Positions 6,511 to 13,944 of a stretch of DNA of 22,253 nucleotides are shown here, one piece after another. The DNA lies in IMG/VR virus record IMGVR_UViG_3300027792_000059, positions 1 to 22,253 of that record; one strand, written 5' to 3'. Position numbers and translations under genes: made by a program. Under the pieces are notes generated by a model, which was not told the origin of the DNA, searched no databases, and saw only the letters and a program-made list of their open reading frames with translations. The stretch comes from a virus. How positions within the stretch are numbered: position 1 is the stretch's first letter; each line of letters begins with the position of its first letter.

Positions 6511-7716
6511 ATGGTAAACAAGAAAGAATTCATTTTTAACGATACCGGTGAAGTTTTTCTATACAAAACGAAAGAAGGTTATTATAAAGGTTCGGCTCGT
6601 GTTACTCGAACCGGTATTTTGATTTACAAACAAAAAGACGGTACTCCTTTAAGAGTTCTTAGACATCCTGATGACGTGTTCAAACAGGAAAGTTTACAGA
6701 CGCTCAAAATGATTCCAGCTACGAATGACCATCCTATTACACAAGACCCGAATGTTGTTCTCCTTGATGCAACGACAGCAAAGAAATTCAGTATTGGATT
6801 TACTGGTGAAGATGTAAAGGCTGATGGACAGTTCGTAACCGTTTCTTTATGCATTATGGATTCTAATGGTATCAGTGCAATTAAAGACGAGGGTAAACTT
6901 GAACTTTCTTGTGGGTATGAATCAACACTGGAAGAGACTCCTGGAATTTATAATACAGTTCCGTATGATGCAAGACAGGTCGATATTGTTTACAACCATG
7001 TTGCTGTCTTAAGTAAAGGTCGAGCAGGGTCTGATGTCAGATTAAAATTAATGGATGGAAGTTATTATGAATTAAGAAAACAAGATGATGATGACAATGA
7101 TGATGATGAAAACCTTAAAAATCAAAATGTAAAGGAGAAGTCTATGTCACTACCAAAAGTTATGCTCGACTGTATCGAGTATGAAGCAGCTCCCGAGGTA
7201 ATCAATGCGCTGAAAAAAGGCGAAGTAAAGATCGCGGAGCTTGTTCAGGAAATAACAAAAACCAAAGCGGTTCTGGATTCTTCAAACATTGAACTCGCAA
7301 AACTTAAAGCGGTTGATGTTGAGAAGCTTGTGACCGACCGTGTTCAAGAACGTTCGGAGTTGATTTTAAAAGCGACGCCTTTCTTGGATTCGGCTGAAAA
7401 AGAGCACGTATCTGAGTTGTCAAACGAGCAGATCCGGAAGCTTGTCGTAACGAAAAAGTTCCCGAAGCTGGAGCTGGAAGGTAAAGACCCGAACTATGTT
7501 CGAGCACTTTGCGATGGTGCATTCGTGGTCGTTGATGGTGCTGATAAAGGTGACACCGATGACGATGATGATGATGATGATGACGTGGAAGGAAAGACCG
7601 CTTCTGCTGCACAAAAGAAAACCGTTTTCGGTGATTCAGCAAATCAGGAAACTGTCAGGACCGCTGAAATGGCTCGGAAAGAATACAACGACCGGTTACA
7701 GGGTAAAAAGAAATAA
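6511..7716 (+). CDS. Prohead protease (DUF2213) fused to scaffold domain
   Basis: Residues 1-190 carry the DUF2213 pattern: 'RHPDDVFKQESLQTLKMIP', 'NDHPIT' (H74), 'KLELSCGYE' (S133) and 'YDARQVDIVYNHVAVLSKGRAG' (H163). S133 and H163 are candidate catalytic residues. The family lies at the position of the prohead protease in DUF2184-capsid phages. An Asp-rich linker (DDDDNDDDE, about 192-200) leads to a helical, coiled-coil-prone region (about 225-320). A nine-residue Asp tract (bases 7558-7584) and a basic C-terminus follow, a composition typical of scaffolds. The full-length product would be targeted into the prohead by its scaffold part and then cut scaffold and capsid proteins. ATG 6511 has SD AAGGAG at good spacing. 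An internal start produces scaffold alone (see 7144). Confidence 0.82.
   Translation: MVNKKEFIFNDTGEVFLYKTKEGYYKGSARVTRTGILIYKQKDGTPLRVLRHPDDVFKQESLQTLKMIPATNDHPITQDPNVVLLDATTAKKFSIGFTGEDVKADGQFVTVSLCIMDSNGISAIKDEGKLELSCGYESTLEETPGIYNTVPYDARQVDIVYNHVAVLSKGRAGSDVRLKLMDGSYYELRKQDDDDNDDDENLKNQNVKEKSMSLPKVMLDCIEYEAAPEVINALKKGEVKIAELVQEITKTKAVLDSSNIELAKLKAVDVEKLVTDRVQERSELILKATPFLDSAEKEHVSELSNEQIRKLVVTKKFPKLELEGKDPNYVRALCDGAFVVVDGADKGDTDDDDDDDDDVEGKTASAAQKKTVFGDSANQETVRTAEMARKEYNDRLQGKKK
7144..7716 (+). CDS. Nested in-frame scaffold protein from an internal start
   Basis: Within the protease gene and in the same frame, AAAGGAG (7131-7137) lies 6 bases before ATG 7144. This site is as good as those of the stand-alone genes nearby. 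It falls exactly between the Asp-rich linker and the scaffold region, and would make a 190-aa protein beginning MSLPKVMLDCIEYEAAPEV. Lambda C/Nu3 is the known precedent, where a protease-scaffold fusion and an excess of scaffold come from one gene. The product is inferred; the site itself is directly visible. Confidence 0.6.
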   Translation: MSLPKVMLDCIEYEAAPEVINALKKGEVKIAELVQEITKTKAVLDSSNIELAKLKAVDVEKLVTDRVQERSELILKATPFLDSAEKEHVSELSNEQIRKLVVTKKFPKLELEGKDPNYVRALCDGAFVVVDGADKGDTDDDDDDDDDVEGKTASAAQKKTVFGDSANQETVRTAEMARKEYNDRLQGKKK

Positions 7717-7806
7717 CCATCACAAAGCAATATACGTTTATTCACATCTAATTTTTTTTGTGTTATTAACCAAAAGTCAAATAAATATTAACAAAACGAG
7801 GTAAAT

Positions 7807-8514
7807 ATGAACACGAGTTATCCTTTGGATATGCCGTCTCCCTTTGCAGGAGCGTTGGCGGACATTGGTCCTGTTGATAAGAAATCAGGAACCGCTCTCA
7901 AAACAATTGAGTTCGGGACTGCAGTCGTGAGCGAAGCCGGGAGCAATAACGTTGCGACCCCGGTTAATGACGTTGCCACCTTAACCTTCAGCGCTGATTT
8001 GATAACCGGTAACAAAACGAACTTGAAGGTAAACGGTGTTTCAATGGCCGAGGTGACCTATGGAACGTCTCATAACGCGACGATGACTGCGATCGCTGCC
8101 GCTTTGTCGGCAATGACTGGTGTATCTGCTTCAGTTACCGCTGCAAGAGTTATAACGGTTAAAACCGATCACGTTGAAATTGTTATCGCTGATGCTCTGG
8201 TAACCGAAGGGTCTACGCAGGCGACAATTACTCCAGCATACACTCACGATAATGTTTTCCGTGGAGTCGCAATGCATACTCATTGTACTTCTGGAAAGTA
8301 TCTTGAGAACGACGCTGTTCCGTATATAACGAAAGGTCGTATCCAAGCGGTTGTCTCCGAAGCAGTAGCAATCGATGATGCTGCATACGTAGACCTGTCT
8401 CCCGTCGGTGGAAAGTTTTGCAAGACCTCTTCTACAAACCTTGCGACTGGCGGAAAATTCTGTTCGGCAACAAGTGGAGCAGGTATTGCGATTCTGGAAA
8501 TTAATTTACCCTGA
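7807..8514 (+). CDS. Capsid cement/decoration protein with an inserted domain
   Basis: The 235-aa protein precedes the major capsid gene, as structural cement proteins (Gp24/DUF2190-like) do. The N-terminal 50 residues (MPSPFAGALADIG, TIEFGTAVVSE) and the C-terminal part (FRGVAMHTH, GKYLENDAVPYITKGRIQAVV, then Gly-rich strands) give the cement pattern of a 'fG.av' strand, then '.f.Gva', then a beta-barrel. Between them, residues about 56-140 form a separate module with alternating strands and one helix (VNGVSMAEVTYG, ATMTAIAAALSAMTGV). A similar module is in the baseplate J protein of this window. The protein would stabilise the expanded shell from outside. SD is weak (GAGG). Composition is GC-richer than the baseplate genes. 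Confidence 0.65.
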   Translation: MNTSYPLDMPSPFAGALADIGPVDKKSGTALKTIEFGTAVVSEAGSNNVATPVNDVATLTFSADLITGNKTNLKVNGVSMAEVTYGTSHNATMTAIAAALSAMTGVSASVTAARVITVKTDHVEIVIADALVTEGSTQATITPAYTHDNVFRGVAMHTHCTSGKYLENDAVPYITKGRIQAVVSEAVAIDDAAYVDLSPVGGKFCKTSSTNLATGGKFCSATSGAGIAILEINLP

Positions 8515-8523
8515 TCCAGGGTA
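8507..8523 (+). promoter_or_regulatory. Perfect 7-bp hairpin across the cement gene stop codon
   Basis: TACCCTG (8507-8513) pairs with CAGGGTA (8517-8523) around a 3-base loop; the TGA stop (8512-8514) is inside the hairpin. No T-run follows immediately, so mRNA 3'-end protection or partial attenuation before the capsid gene is more likely than full termination. Confidence 0.4.
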
Positions 8524-8586
8524 GTAGTCGGACGAACATGAGCTTTACTTTTAGTTTTTTCATATACATTTAACAGGAGATTATTT

Positions 8587-9543
8587 ATGCCGAAACGTTT
8601 TACTAACCTTGATGGACAAGAGTCCATTTATTTCTCCAGACAATTGGAGCATGTCAAGACGAGAACTTATGATCAGCCTTTCCCGGAAATGAAGGCGCTC
8701 AATGGACTCATGCCGATATCGATGGAAGCGGGTCCAGCCGCTGATACGATAACCGCTCGGTCATTTACCGAACACGGCATCGCTCAGTTTTTGTCGTCTT
8801 ATGCTGACGACTTACCGAGGGTCGATATTTCGGGCGTTGAAGAGTCAATTAAAGTTCGTTCTATCGGCGACTCTTTTGGGTATACGGTTCAGGATGTTCG
8901 GTATGCTGCAAAAGCAGGCATTCCTCTACAGGCCTCAAAAGCAATCGCGGCAAGACGGGCAATCGAGATGCTGATAAATAAGTCGGCATGGAAAGCTCGT
9001 GCCGCTGACAAGACGTATCAGGGATTGACCGGTCTGCTTTACCATGCGAACGTAACGAGCTATAAAGTCGCAGTTGAAGGTTCAGATTATGTATGGGCGG
9101 ACAAGACCGCAGACGCGATTATAGCAGATATCAACACACTTGTCAACACGCCCATAAGATTGTCAAAAGGGTATGAGGTTCCGGATACGTTCCTTTGCCC
9201 GATTGAGCAGTTCACTCTAATTTCCACCACGCCCCGTTCAACCTATTCGGATACCACAATTCTTGAATTTGTCAAGAAGGCAAATCCGCATATTACAAAA
9301 TGGGACTGGCTGGAAGAACTGAATGATGTGAATCCGGTTCCCTCCACAGGAGCGGTCGCAAACACTGATTGCGCTATTACGTATAAAAACAGCATTGACA
9401 AGTTCAGTCTTGAGATCCCACAGGGATACGAACAGTTCCCTCCACAGGAAAAGGGTCTTGAGTTCATCGTTCCTTGTCATGCACGGTTTGCATCGGTGTT
9501 TGTATATTACCCGATTTCGATTGCCATTGCCGAGAACATATAA
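8587..9543 (+). CDS. Major capsid protein (DUF2184, HK97-like fold)
   Basis: The 318-aa protein matches the DUF2184 major capsid pattern. Near residues 40-110 are 'GLMPISMEAGPAADTITARSFTEHGIAQFLSSYADDLPRVD' and 'GYTVQDVRYAAKAGIPLQASKAIAARRAIE'. Near 145 is 'GLTGLLYH'. The C-terminal half has a 'STTPRSTYSDTTILEFVKKANPHI' helix and a final 'GLEFIVPCHARFASVFVYYP', typical of this family's A-domain. Hundreds of copies form the shell. SD CAGGAG precedes ATG 8587. The gene has visibly higher GC than the window's baseplate genes, as expected for a highly translated gene. A strong hairpin follows the gene. There is no obvious N-terminal delta domain, consistent with the separate scaffold. Confidence 0.85.
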   Translation: MPKRFTNLDGQESIYFSRQLEHVKTRTYDQPFPEMKALNGLMPISMEAGPAADTITARSFTEHGIAQFLSSYADDLPRVDISGVEESIKVRSIGDSFGYTVQDVRYAAKAGIPLQASKAIAARRAIEMLINKSAWKARAADKTYQGLTGLLYHANVTSYKVAVEGSDYVWADKTADAIIADINTLVNTPIRLSKGYEVPDTFLCPIEQFTLISTTPRSTYSDTTILEFVKKANPHITKWDWLEELNDVNPVPSTGAVANTDCAITYKNSIDKFSLEIPQGYEQFPPQEKGLEFIVPCHARFASVFVYYPISIAIAENI

Positions 9544-9576
9544 GTTCGGTTTTTTGCCGTGCTCCTTTTGTATCAG

Positions 9577-9617
9577 TAGAACAAGGTATGGTTCTTAAAC
9601 TCTACCTTGTTCTATTT
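9577..9617 (+). terminator. Hairpin terminator after the major capsid gene
   Basis: TAGAACAAGGTA (9577-9588) pairs perfectly over 12 bp with TACCTTGTTCTA (9603-9614), loop 14 bases. Only a short T stretch (TTT at 9615-9617, then ACTT) follows, so readthrough into the connector genes is likely. It would lower connector-gene expression relative to capsid. Confidence 0.6.
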
Positions 9618-9657
9618 ACTTAAAAAGAAAGTTACATTTTTAAACCAGGAGGTCTTC

Positions 9658-9972
9658 ATGTCAGTTGCTTTTACCTTAACCAGAACGGTTCCACGAATAA
9701 CCGTTATTGCGACAAAAGTTATTTATCCGGGAGTTAATAACCTTAAATTTGACTCCGAAGCTGAACTCCAGGCATTTCAAAATGATCCATCCTACAAAGA
9801 AGGAATGAAAACCGGTTATCTTAGAATCGACAATGATCCGATTGATCCGGTAGTTACAAAGATTCCGGTTACAGAAATCAAACCAATATGGCCGAGCAAA
9901 GAAGTGACAGAAAAAAGACCGGGAAAAAAACGGCGGAACGTGGATGATTCAGATCTGGATATCGACGCGTAA
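9658..9972 (+). CDS. Small basic/acidic-tailed protein between capsid and connector genes, unknown
   Basis: A 104-aa protein. The ATG at 9658 is chosen because CCAGGAGGTCTTC lies just upstream; the in-frame upstream codons from a TTG at 9607 overlap the preceding terminator stem and are not credible. The first 30 residues are beta-rich. A helix follows ('DSEAELQAFQNDPSYKEGMKTG'), with a proline-rich middle and a charged tail (RPGKKRRN, then DDSDLDID). The helix, with its 'sw..l..f..d..y..g...G.l.i', resembles the short head proteins often found after capsid genes in phages of this type. It stands between two hairpin terminators, so its dosage may be tuned separately. A head-tail connector or minor head role is likely but not shown. 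Confidence 0.65.
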   Translation: MSVAFTLTRTVPRITVIATKVIYPGVNNLKFDSEAELQAFQNDPSYKEGMKTGYLRIDNDPIDPVVTKIPVTEIKPIWPSKEVTEKRPGKKRRNVDDSDLDIDA

Positions 9973-9982
9973 AACCAAAAAA

Positions 9983-10023
9983 TAAAGTCCTGTGCAGAAT
10001 TATCCTGCATAGGGCTTTACTTT
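9983..10023 (+). terminator. Intrinsic terminator-like hairpin
   Basis: Bases 9983-9997 (TAAAGTCCTGTGCAG) pair with 10005-10019 (CTGCATAGGGCTTTA) over 15 bp with two G-U pairs and a 7-base loop. The RNA then continues ACTTTAG. It lies just after the TAA of the 104-aa gene. The U-tract is weak, so partial termination is expected. Confidence 0.6.
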
Positions 10024-10036
10024 AGAGGTATTGTTT

Positions 10037-10429
10037 ATGTTGACCACTTTACAAATTATAAGCCTTCGCGCTCCGCAGTTTTCGACGTCGCCGAGATTAT
10101 CTACGATGATTGCGTATGCACAAGAAGGTATCAACCGAGCCGCTTTTGGTGATGCATACGAAAACGCTGTTGCGTTGAAGGTAATGCATTTATTTACAAT
10201 TGAAAAAATAAATGGCGGAACCGAACAGGATACGGGTATAATTGGAAGCGCTCAAATAGCTTCAGAATCCGAAGGAAGCCTGTCAAGGAGTTACGCAATT
10301 AAACAAGCTTCTTCCAGTGATGCCGAAGATCTTAAAAGAACTGGATTCGGGTTGGAATATCTACGATTAATGCAAACAACTAATATTTCCGCTTTTCAAA
10401 AGGGTGTTCCAAGTTGGCTGCAACGATAA
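10037..10429 (+). CDS. Head-tail connector/adaptor (DUF4054, gp6-like)
   Basis: The 130-aa protein shows the DUF4054 layout: 'APQFSTSPRLSTMIAYAQEGINRAAFGDAYENAVALKVMHLFTI', then 'GIIGSAQIASESEGSLSRSYA', then 'LKRTGFGLEYLRLM'. This is the family pattern l..aA...i....fG..y..A...l.aH.l........G...sesvG..s.sya.......l..T.yG..yl.L. Adaptors of this type form the ring below the portal. Start is taken as ATG 10037 because AGAGGT (10024-10029) is well spaced; an in-frame TTG two codons earlier is an alternative. The 3' end overlaps the next gene by 16 bases. Confidence 0.78.
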   Translation: MLTTLQIISLRAPQFSTSPRLSTMIAYAQEGINRAAFGDAYENAVALKVMHLFTIEKINGGTEQDTGIIGSAQIASESEGSLSRSYAIKQASSSDAEDLKRTGFGLEYLRLMQTTNISAFQKGVPSWLQR

Positions 10430-10920
10430 AAATAATTGTTCAGGATAAAGGCTGGAATACCATTAAAGAGACCTTAACAAAATACAAATCGGCCTACACA
10501 AAGGTTGGGTTTCCAACCGAAAAGGAGCCGGCATCTGGTGATCAAAAAACAATGGCAGACGTTTCGGATATAGCAACATTTAATGAATATGGTACGAAAC
10601 ATATACCCGCTCGTCCGTTTATGTCAACAAGTTTCAAGGAAAATAAAGAAAAAATACAACAGTTGATTGACGTTTTATACGACAGGTTATTAAGAGGAAC
10701 TATTACTATTCCACAGGCTCTTGGTTTAATTGGTGAGTTTACAGCCGATAGAATTAAAGAAAAAATAAGAGCAATAACAACCCCTCCAAATAAACCGAGC
10801 ACAATAAAAAGAAAGATGAGAAAGAGAACACAATTTTTATCTGGAACAGCTCCGACAAAAGTTCTTATAGATACAGGACAGATGATTAATACGGTTACTC
10901 ATGTAGAGGTTTTTGAGTGA
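10414..10920 (+). CDS. Head-tail/tail completion protein (HK97 gp10-like)
   Basis: The 168-aa protein contains 'DIATFNEYGTKHIPARPFMSTSF' (about residues 50-73), the hallmark 'a..nEyGt..iPaRPFl...f' of this tail completion family. It also has a C-terminal 'PPNKPSTIKRK...LIDTGQMINTVTHVEV', which matches the usual 'pPLvDTG.m..svty.v' ending. Proteins of this type cap or join the tail end during morphogenesis. No ATG is available at the 5' end; TTG 10414, overlapping the previous gene by 16 bases and preceded by AAAAGGG, is the best start. It ends in TGA that overlaps the next GTG start, so the connector genes appear translationally coupled. Confidence 0.75.
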   Translation: MAATIKIIVQDKGWNTIKETLTKYKSAYTKVGFPTEKEPASGDQKTMADVSDIATFNEYGTKHIPARPFMSTSFKENKEKIQQLIDVLYDRLLRGTITIPQALGLIGEFTADRIKEKIRAITTPPNKPSTIKRKMRKRTQFLSGTAPTKVLIDTGQMINTVTHVEVFE

Positions 10921-11237
10921 TACCAAGAAAAACATTAATAACTAAATCAAAAGTAAACGGTGTATTTACTGATGGAAAATGGACTGGTGAAACAGTTATT
11001 AATGGAGTAGTCATTGCAAGTGTTCAACCGCTCACACCACGACAGAAGAAATCATTACCCGAAGGAAGGCAGACGGTAGAATCTTATCGTTTGTTTAGTT
11101 CATCTTTATTAAACACGGTTGAAGAACAGAATCCAGATATAGTTATTATTAATGGTCAGGACTTTGAAGTACATAGTAGAGGTGGGTGGCAGAACAATAT
11201 AATAAGTCATTTTGAATACGTAGTTATTAAAATATGA
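10917..11237 (+). CDS. Head closure / tail completion protein
   Basis: The 106-aa protein probably starts at GTG 10917 within GTGA, a 4-base overlap with the upstream stop. The sequence has the pattern of small head-closure proteins: 'DGKWTGETVINGVVIASVQPLTPRQKKSLPEGRQ' (w..g......i.asvQPl....l..lpeG.r), then 'YRLFSS' and 'DIVIINGQDFEVHSRGGWQNNIISHFEYVVIK' (d.i..nG..yeV......w..n.lshye....). Such proteins form the ring that seals the filled head before tail joining. The 3' end overlaps the next ATG by 4 bases (ATGA). Confidence 0.65.
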   Translation: MIPRKTLITKSKVNGVFTDGKWTGETVINGVVIASVQPLTPRQKKSLPEGRQTVESYRLFSSSLLNTVEEQNPDIVIINGQDFEVHSRGGWQNNIISHFEYVVIKI

Positions 11238-11815
11238 TTGATTTCAATTTAATTGAAAAAGCTATTTACGACTGGGTATCTGGAGCTTCCGGTTTACCTA
11301 CAATCTGGGAAAATCAAAATGCTCCAGCACCATCCGCGAATTATATTACTTTAGCTTTACTTTCTGCAGTTGATATTGGTCATGATGCGTGGGCTCCAGT
11401 TAATCAGAATAAAATGTCCAGGATTCTATCAGATAAGACATTAGATATTCGAATACAATGTTTTTCAAATAATGCCATTTCTATTCTTGATCATATTGGT
11501 GTCGTAACTAAATTAGAACAGTATAGTTCTTTATTTCATACCGCTGGAATTACTTTACTTCAGAAGGGTAAAATACAGAACTTAACTGGTCTTGGAGAAA
11601 ACGATCAATTTACTCAACGCGCTGCGATGGATGCAATGTTCCTTCTGACAACTATAAGCGATGAACTGGATTTGTCTACTATAGAAGGAGTAGAAATAAA
11701 TGGTACTATAAAGGTAGGATCGAGCACTATAAAGGAACTACAAATAATAAATTGTACAGTTAATGGATTAATTCAGACCGAACACTTATTAGAAGGTTCA
11801 ATCACCTCTAATTAA
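11234..11815 (+). CDS. Neck/tail terminator protein (LIC_12616-like) with C-terminal extension
   Basis: Residues 1-145 fit the neck/tail terminator pattern. They comprise 'IEKAIYDWVSGASGLPTIWENQNAPAPSANYITLAL', then 'DIRIQCFSNNAISILDHIGVV', then 'LLQKGKIQNLTGLGENDQFTQRAAMDAMFLLTT' (..iw.nQ.aP.P...Y......; v.iqcfs..A...l; g....n.t.l....fe.ra.mD..f). These proteins cap the tail tube and sheath and contact the head. The last 45 residues are a Thr/Gly/Asn-rich beta-looking tail ('EGVEINGTIKVGSSTIKEL', 'NCTVNGL') beyond the usual family end. The gene immediately precedes the sheath, as expected. Confidence 0.72.
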   Translation: MIDFNLIEKAIYDWVSGASGLPTIWENQNAPAPSANYITLALLSAVDIGHDAWAPVNQNKMSRILSDKTLDIRIQCFSNNAISILDHIGVVTKLEQYSSLFHTAGITLLQKGKIQNLTGLGENDQFTQRAAMDAMFLLTTISDELDLSTIEGVEINGTIKVGSSTIKELQIINCTVNGLIQTEHLLEGSITSN

Positions 11816-11836
11816 ATTTTTTAAAAGGAGATTATT

Positions 11837-12925
11837 ATGAGTAAAGTTGACAGGATTGTACAGGTTACTATTCTCCGGGAATCAAAGCCTATAAGTCAAG
11901 CGGCTTTTGATATGGTTCTTATCCTCGGTGAAAATTTCGAACTTGAAGATGATGCTCGGTATGCTGTTTTTTCAACCGACGATCTCACTGCACTCGCAGC
12001 GGTTCTTGGATCTACTCCGACAGAAAAACCCGAATACCTTGCAGCGGAAGCTATTGCTTCCCAGAGTCCCAGACCGACACAGTTCGCCGTTGGTCGTGTA
12101 GATAGTGAAGATACAGACCATAAAGTGGCGCTCGCTGCTATTATGCTCGAAAACAGTAACTTCTTCTACGTCGTCTGTGCAAGTAGAACTCAAGGTGATC
12201 AGGAGGATACGGCGGACTGGTGTAATGCGAACAGAAGAATATTTATTTCGACAAGTGCTGGAACGGACGGTGATATCCTGGACACAGTAGGTAACGACGA
12301 CAGCTCATTAGCTTTTTACATAAAAGATGGTGCTCTCGATAAAGCTTGTTGTATATATCATGCGAATGCCGCAACAGACTATATTGATGCAGGTCTTTCG
12401 AGTCTTCTTGCAGTTCGTAGACCGGGAACTTATACTCCTATGTTCAAGACAATAGTGGGGTCGGGAGTGGACTCATTAAATTCAACACAGCAAACAAACC
12501 TTTTTGCAAAGTATTGTTCTTCCTATGAATCGGTTGGAGGACAGAACATACTTCAAGAAGGGTGGGTCGGTACTGGAGAATTCCTTGATCTGATTATCTG
12601 GCTGGAGTGGTTAAACTCAAAAATACAGACGAACGTTTACAGTCTATTAGTAAACAATGAAAAGGTTCCGTTTACGTCTGAGGGTCTTGGTCTGCTTGAA
12701 TCTGCTGTTCAACAGGTTCTTGAGATTGAGCAAGCGGCAAAAGCAATCAGTCCCGAGGAGTTTACAGGTAATGTACAGACCGGTGGCTTCTTTACAAGTG
12801 TCCCAAAGATAAGTGAAGTGCTGCAAAACGACAGGCTTCTTAGACTTGCAAAGGATATCAAGTTTACCTGTTGGTATAATAATCCTATCCACCGTGTTCA
12901 AATTAATGGTATTGTCAAAATATAA
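11837..12925 (+). CDS. Contractile tail sheath protein (DUF3383)
   Basis: The 362-aa protein defines this phage as a myovirus. It opens with 'VDRIVQVTILRESKPISQAAFDMVLILGEN' and continues with 'PEYLAAEAIASQSPRPTQFAVGRV', the DUF3383 pattern of an N-terminal strand, then 'fn..lil', then 'y..a...fsQ.P.p..l.vgr'. Later blocks include 'CIYHANAATDYIDAGLSSLLAVRRPGTYTPMFKTIVG' and 'GWVGTGEFLDLIIWLEWLNSKIQTNVYSLLVNNEKVPFTSEGLGLLESAV'. A C-terminal 'VQINGIVKI' strand would complete the inter-subunit handshake. Sheath subunits contract to drive the tube through the envelope. SD is AAAAGGAG. High GC relative to the baseplate genes suggests high expression. Confidence 0.88.
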   Translation: MSKVDRIVQVTILRESKPISQAAFDMVLILGENFELEDDARYAVFSTDDLTALAAVLGSTPTEKPEYLAAEAIASQSPRPTQFAVGRVDSEDTDHKVALAAIMLENSNFFYVVCASRTQGDQEDTADWCNANRRIFISTSAGTDGDILDTVGNDDSSLAFYIKDGALDKACCIYHANAATDYIDAGLSSLLAVRRPGTYTPMFKTIVGSGVDSLNSTQQTNLFAKYCSSYESVGGQNILQEGWVGTGEFLDLIIWLEWLNSKIQTNVYSLLVNNEKVPFTSEGLGLLESAVQQVLEIEQAAKAISPEEFTGNVQTGGFFTSVPKISEVLQNDRLLRLAKDIKFTCWYNNPIHRVQINGIVKI

Positions 12926-12991
12926 CGAAAGTTATAGTTCGATTACTGTATAAATTAGAATTTCAAAATCAGAATTTAAAAGGAGGTTTGT

Positions 12992-13441
12992 ATGTTGACC
13001 CCGGGAATCGCAACGATAGACCCTGCAATGGTGGTGACCACCGTCGGTAAAGGAATCATCGGTGGTTTTGCTGATGGAACTTTTATCAATGCAGAATACA
13101 GTGCTGACTTCTACACAAAGACAACGGGCGCTGATGGTTTGACAACGAGGATTAAACAGAATGATTTCAGTGGAACAATTACGTTTACATTGAAACAATC
13201 TTCATTGTCAAATGATTTGCTCATGGCTCTTGTAATTATGGATAGACAGGCGAATACGGGTATTGTTCCGGTATCTATTAAAGATCTACTTGGTACAACC
13301 AAGATTGCGACTGGATTTGCCTGGATTCGTAAACCAGCATCATCTATCTATAGTAAAGGAGTTGAGAATCGTGAATGGGTTTTGGATTGTGCGACACTAA
13401 GAATGTATGTCGGCGGAAACATACAAGTCCCAACAGTGTAA
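12992..13441 (+). CDS. Tail tube protein (DUF3277)
   Basis: The 149-aa protein lies directly after the sheath gene and matches DUF3277 tube proteins. These have a Gly-rich start, then 'GFADGTFINAEYSADFYTKTTGADGLTTRIKQNDFSGTITFTLKQSSLSNDLLMAL' ('f.dG..i.v......f....Gadg...R...nd.sg.iti.l.qtS..N..l..l'). A C-terminal '...R.WvLdca.l..yvGGN' follows (here 'REWVLDCATLRMYVGGN'). The protein stacks as hexamers to form the inner tube. SD AAAGGAGG is near-perfect. A small TATAAC-GAAA-GTTATA hairpin (12921-12936) precedes it in the 66-base gap. Confidence 0.88.
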   Translation: MLTPGIATIDPAMVVTTVGKGIIGGFADGTFINAEYSADFYTKTTGADGLTTRIKQNDFSGTITFTLKQSSLSNDLLMALVIMDRQANTGIVPVSIKDLLGTTKIATGFAWIRKPASSIYSKGVENREWVLDCATLRMYVGGNIQVPTV

Positions 13442-13476
13442 AAACCATTAATATTTAGACTATCCAGGAGGTCTTT

Positions 13477-13944
13477 ATGATTAACAATGTAGAAAAGTTA
13501 TTGACGAATTCAACTGGAGTTACTGTAACGGTTATCTCCAGTTCCTTTCCAGCGAGGCAGTCTCTTTCTGTTCGCTCAAAGCTGTTTGCTATTATCCTTC
13601 CTTTTCTTAGCCATTTTTCATTTCCAGAATTAAAGGCTATTACGCAGGGTAAAGGTTTGGATGATCCTCAAGTCATACTTAAATTAATTCCAGCATTGAC
13701 CCCCATTCTATCATCAGACGGGGTTGTTCCTCTAATTTTAGAGTTACTTTCCTTCACTCGAATAAACGGGTTGGAAGTATCAAAAGGTGAAGTATTTGAT
13801 TCAGTTTTTACCGGTGAAGATACTTTACTTTTTAAGGTTCTTAAATTCGTTATTGTGGATGTAAACTCTTTTTTAGCGGGAGCAGAGGCTGGGAAAAATA
13901 TTATAGGAGCTCCAGGCCTCGCCACAAATCAAGAAACGAAATAG
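13477..13944 (+). CDS. Tail assembly chaperone, short (unshifted) product
   Basis: The 155-aa, mainly helical protein sits between tube and tape-measure genes, the standard position of the tail assembly chaperone (lambda gpG analogue). It has 'RQSLSVRSKLFAIILPFLSHFSFPELKAITQGKG', a hydrophobic 'ILKLIPALTPILSS', and a central 'GVVPLILELLSFTRINGLEVSKGEVFDSVFTGEDTLLFKVLKFVI', as in chaperones of myoviruses with DUF3277 tubes. It would coat the tape measure while the tube polymerises. SD CCAGGAGG. The last 100 bases overlap an open -1 frame, and a slippery heptamer at 13869 probably diverts some ribosomes into it (see next entry). Confidence 0.75.
   Translation: MINNVEKLLTNSTGVTVTVISSSFPARQSLSVRSKLFAIILPFLSHFSFPELKAITQGKGLDDPQVILKLIPALTPILSSDGVVPLILELLSFTRINGLEVSKGEVFDSVFTGEDTLLFKVLKFVIVDVNSFLAGAEAGKNIIGAPGLATNQETK

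Noticed and set aside
7304-7642. Minus-strand ORF with a run of His, and the neighbouring minus-strand Ile-rich ORF (7420-7614)
   Set aside because: Both are antisense readings of the GAT/GAC poly-Asp tract of the scaffold gene, without ribosome binding sites or recognisable domains.
7496-7804. Plus-strand ORF with a run of Met in the scaffold region
   Set aside because: It is the shifted reading of the same GAT repeat. Its sequence is not protein-like, and it runs across a gap with no SD.
7717-7806. Terminator at the T8 run (7752-7759) before the cement gene
   Set aside because: Only a 4-5 bp CACA/TGTG pairing could form a stem; no convincing hairpin precedes the T-run.
9607-9657. Upstream TTG start for the 104-aa gene
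   Set aside because: The extra codons overlap the 3' arm of a perfect 12-bp hairpin, while ATG 9658 has an excellent SD.
13890-13898. GGGAAAAAT as the frameshift slippery site
   Set aside because: The G GGA AAA reading is not in register with the chaperone frame; only T TTT TTA at 13869 is.
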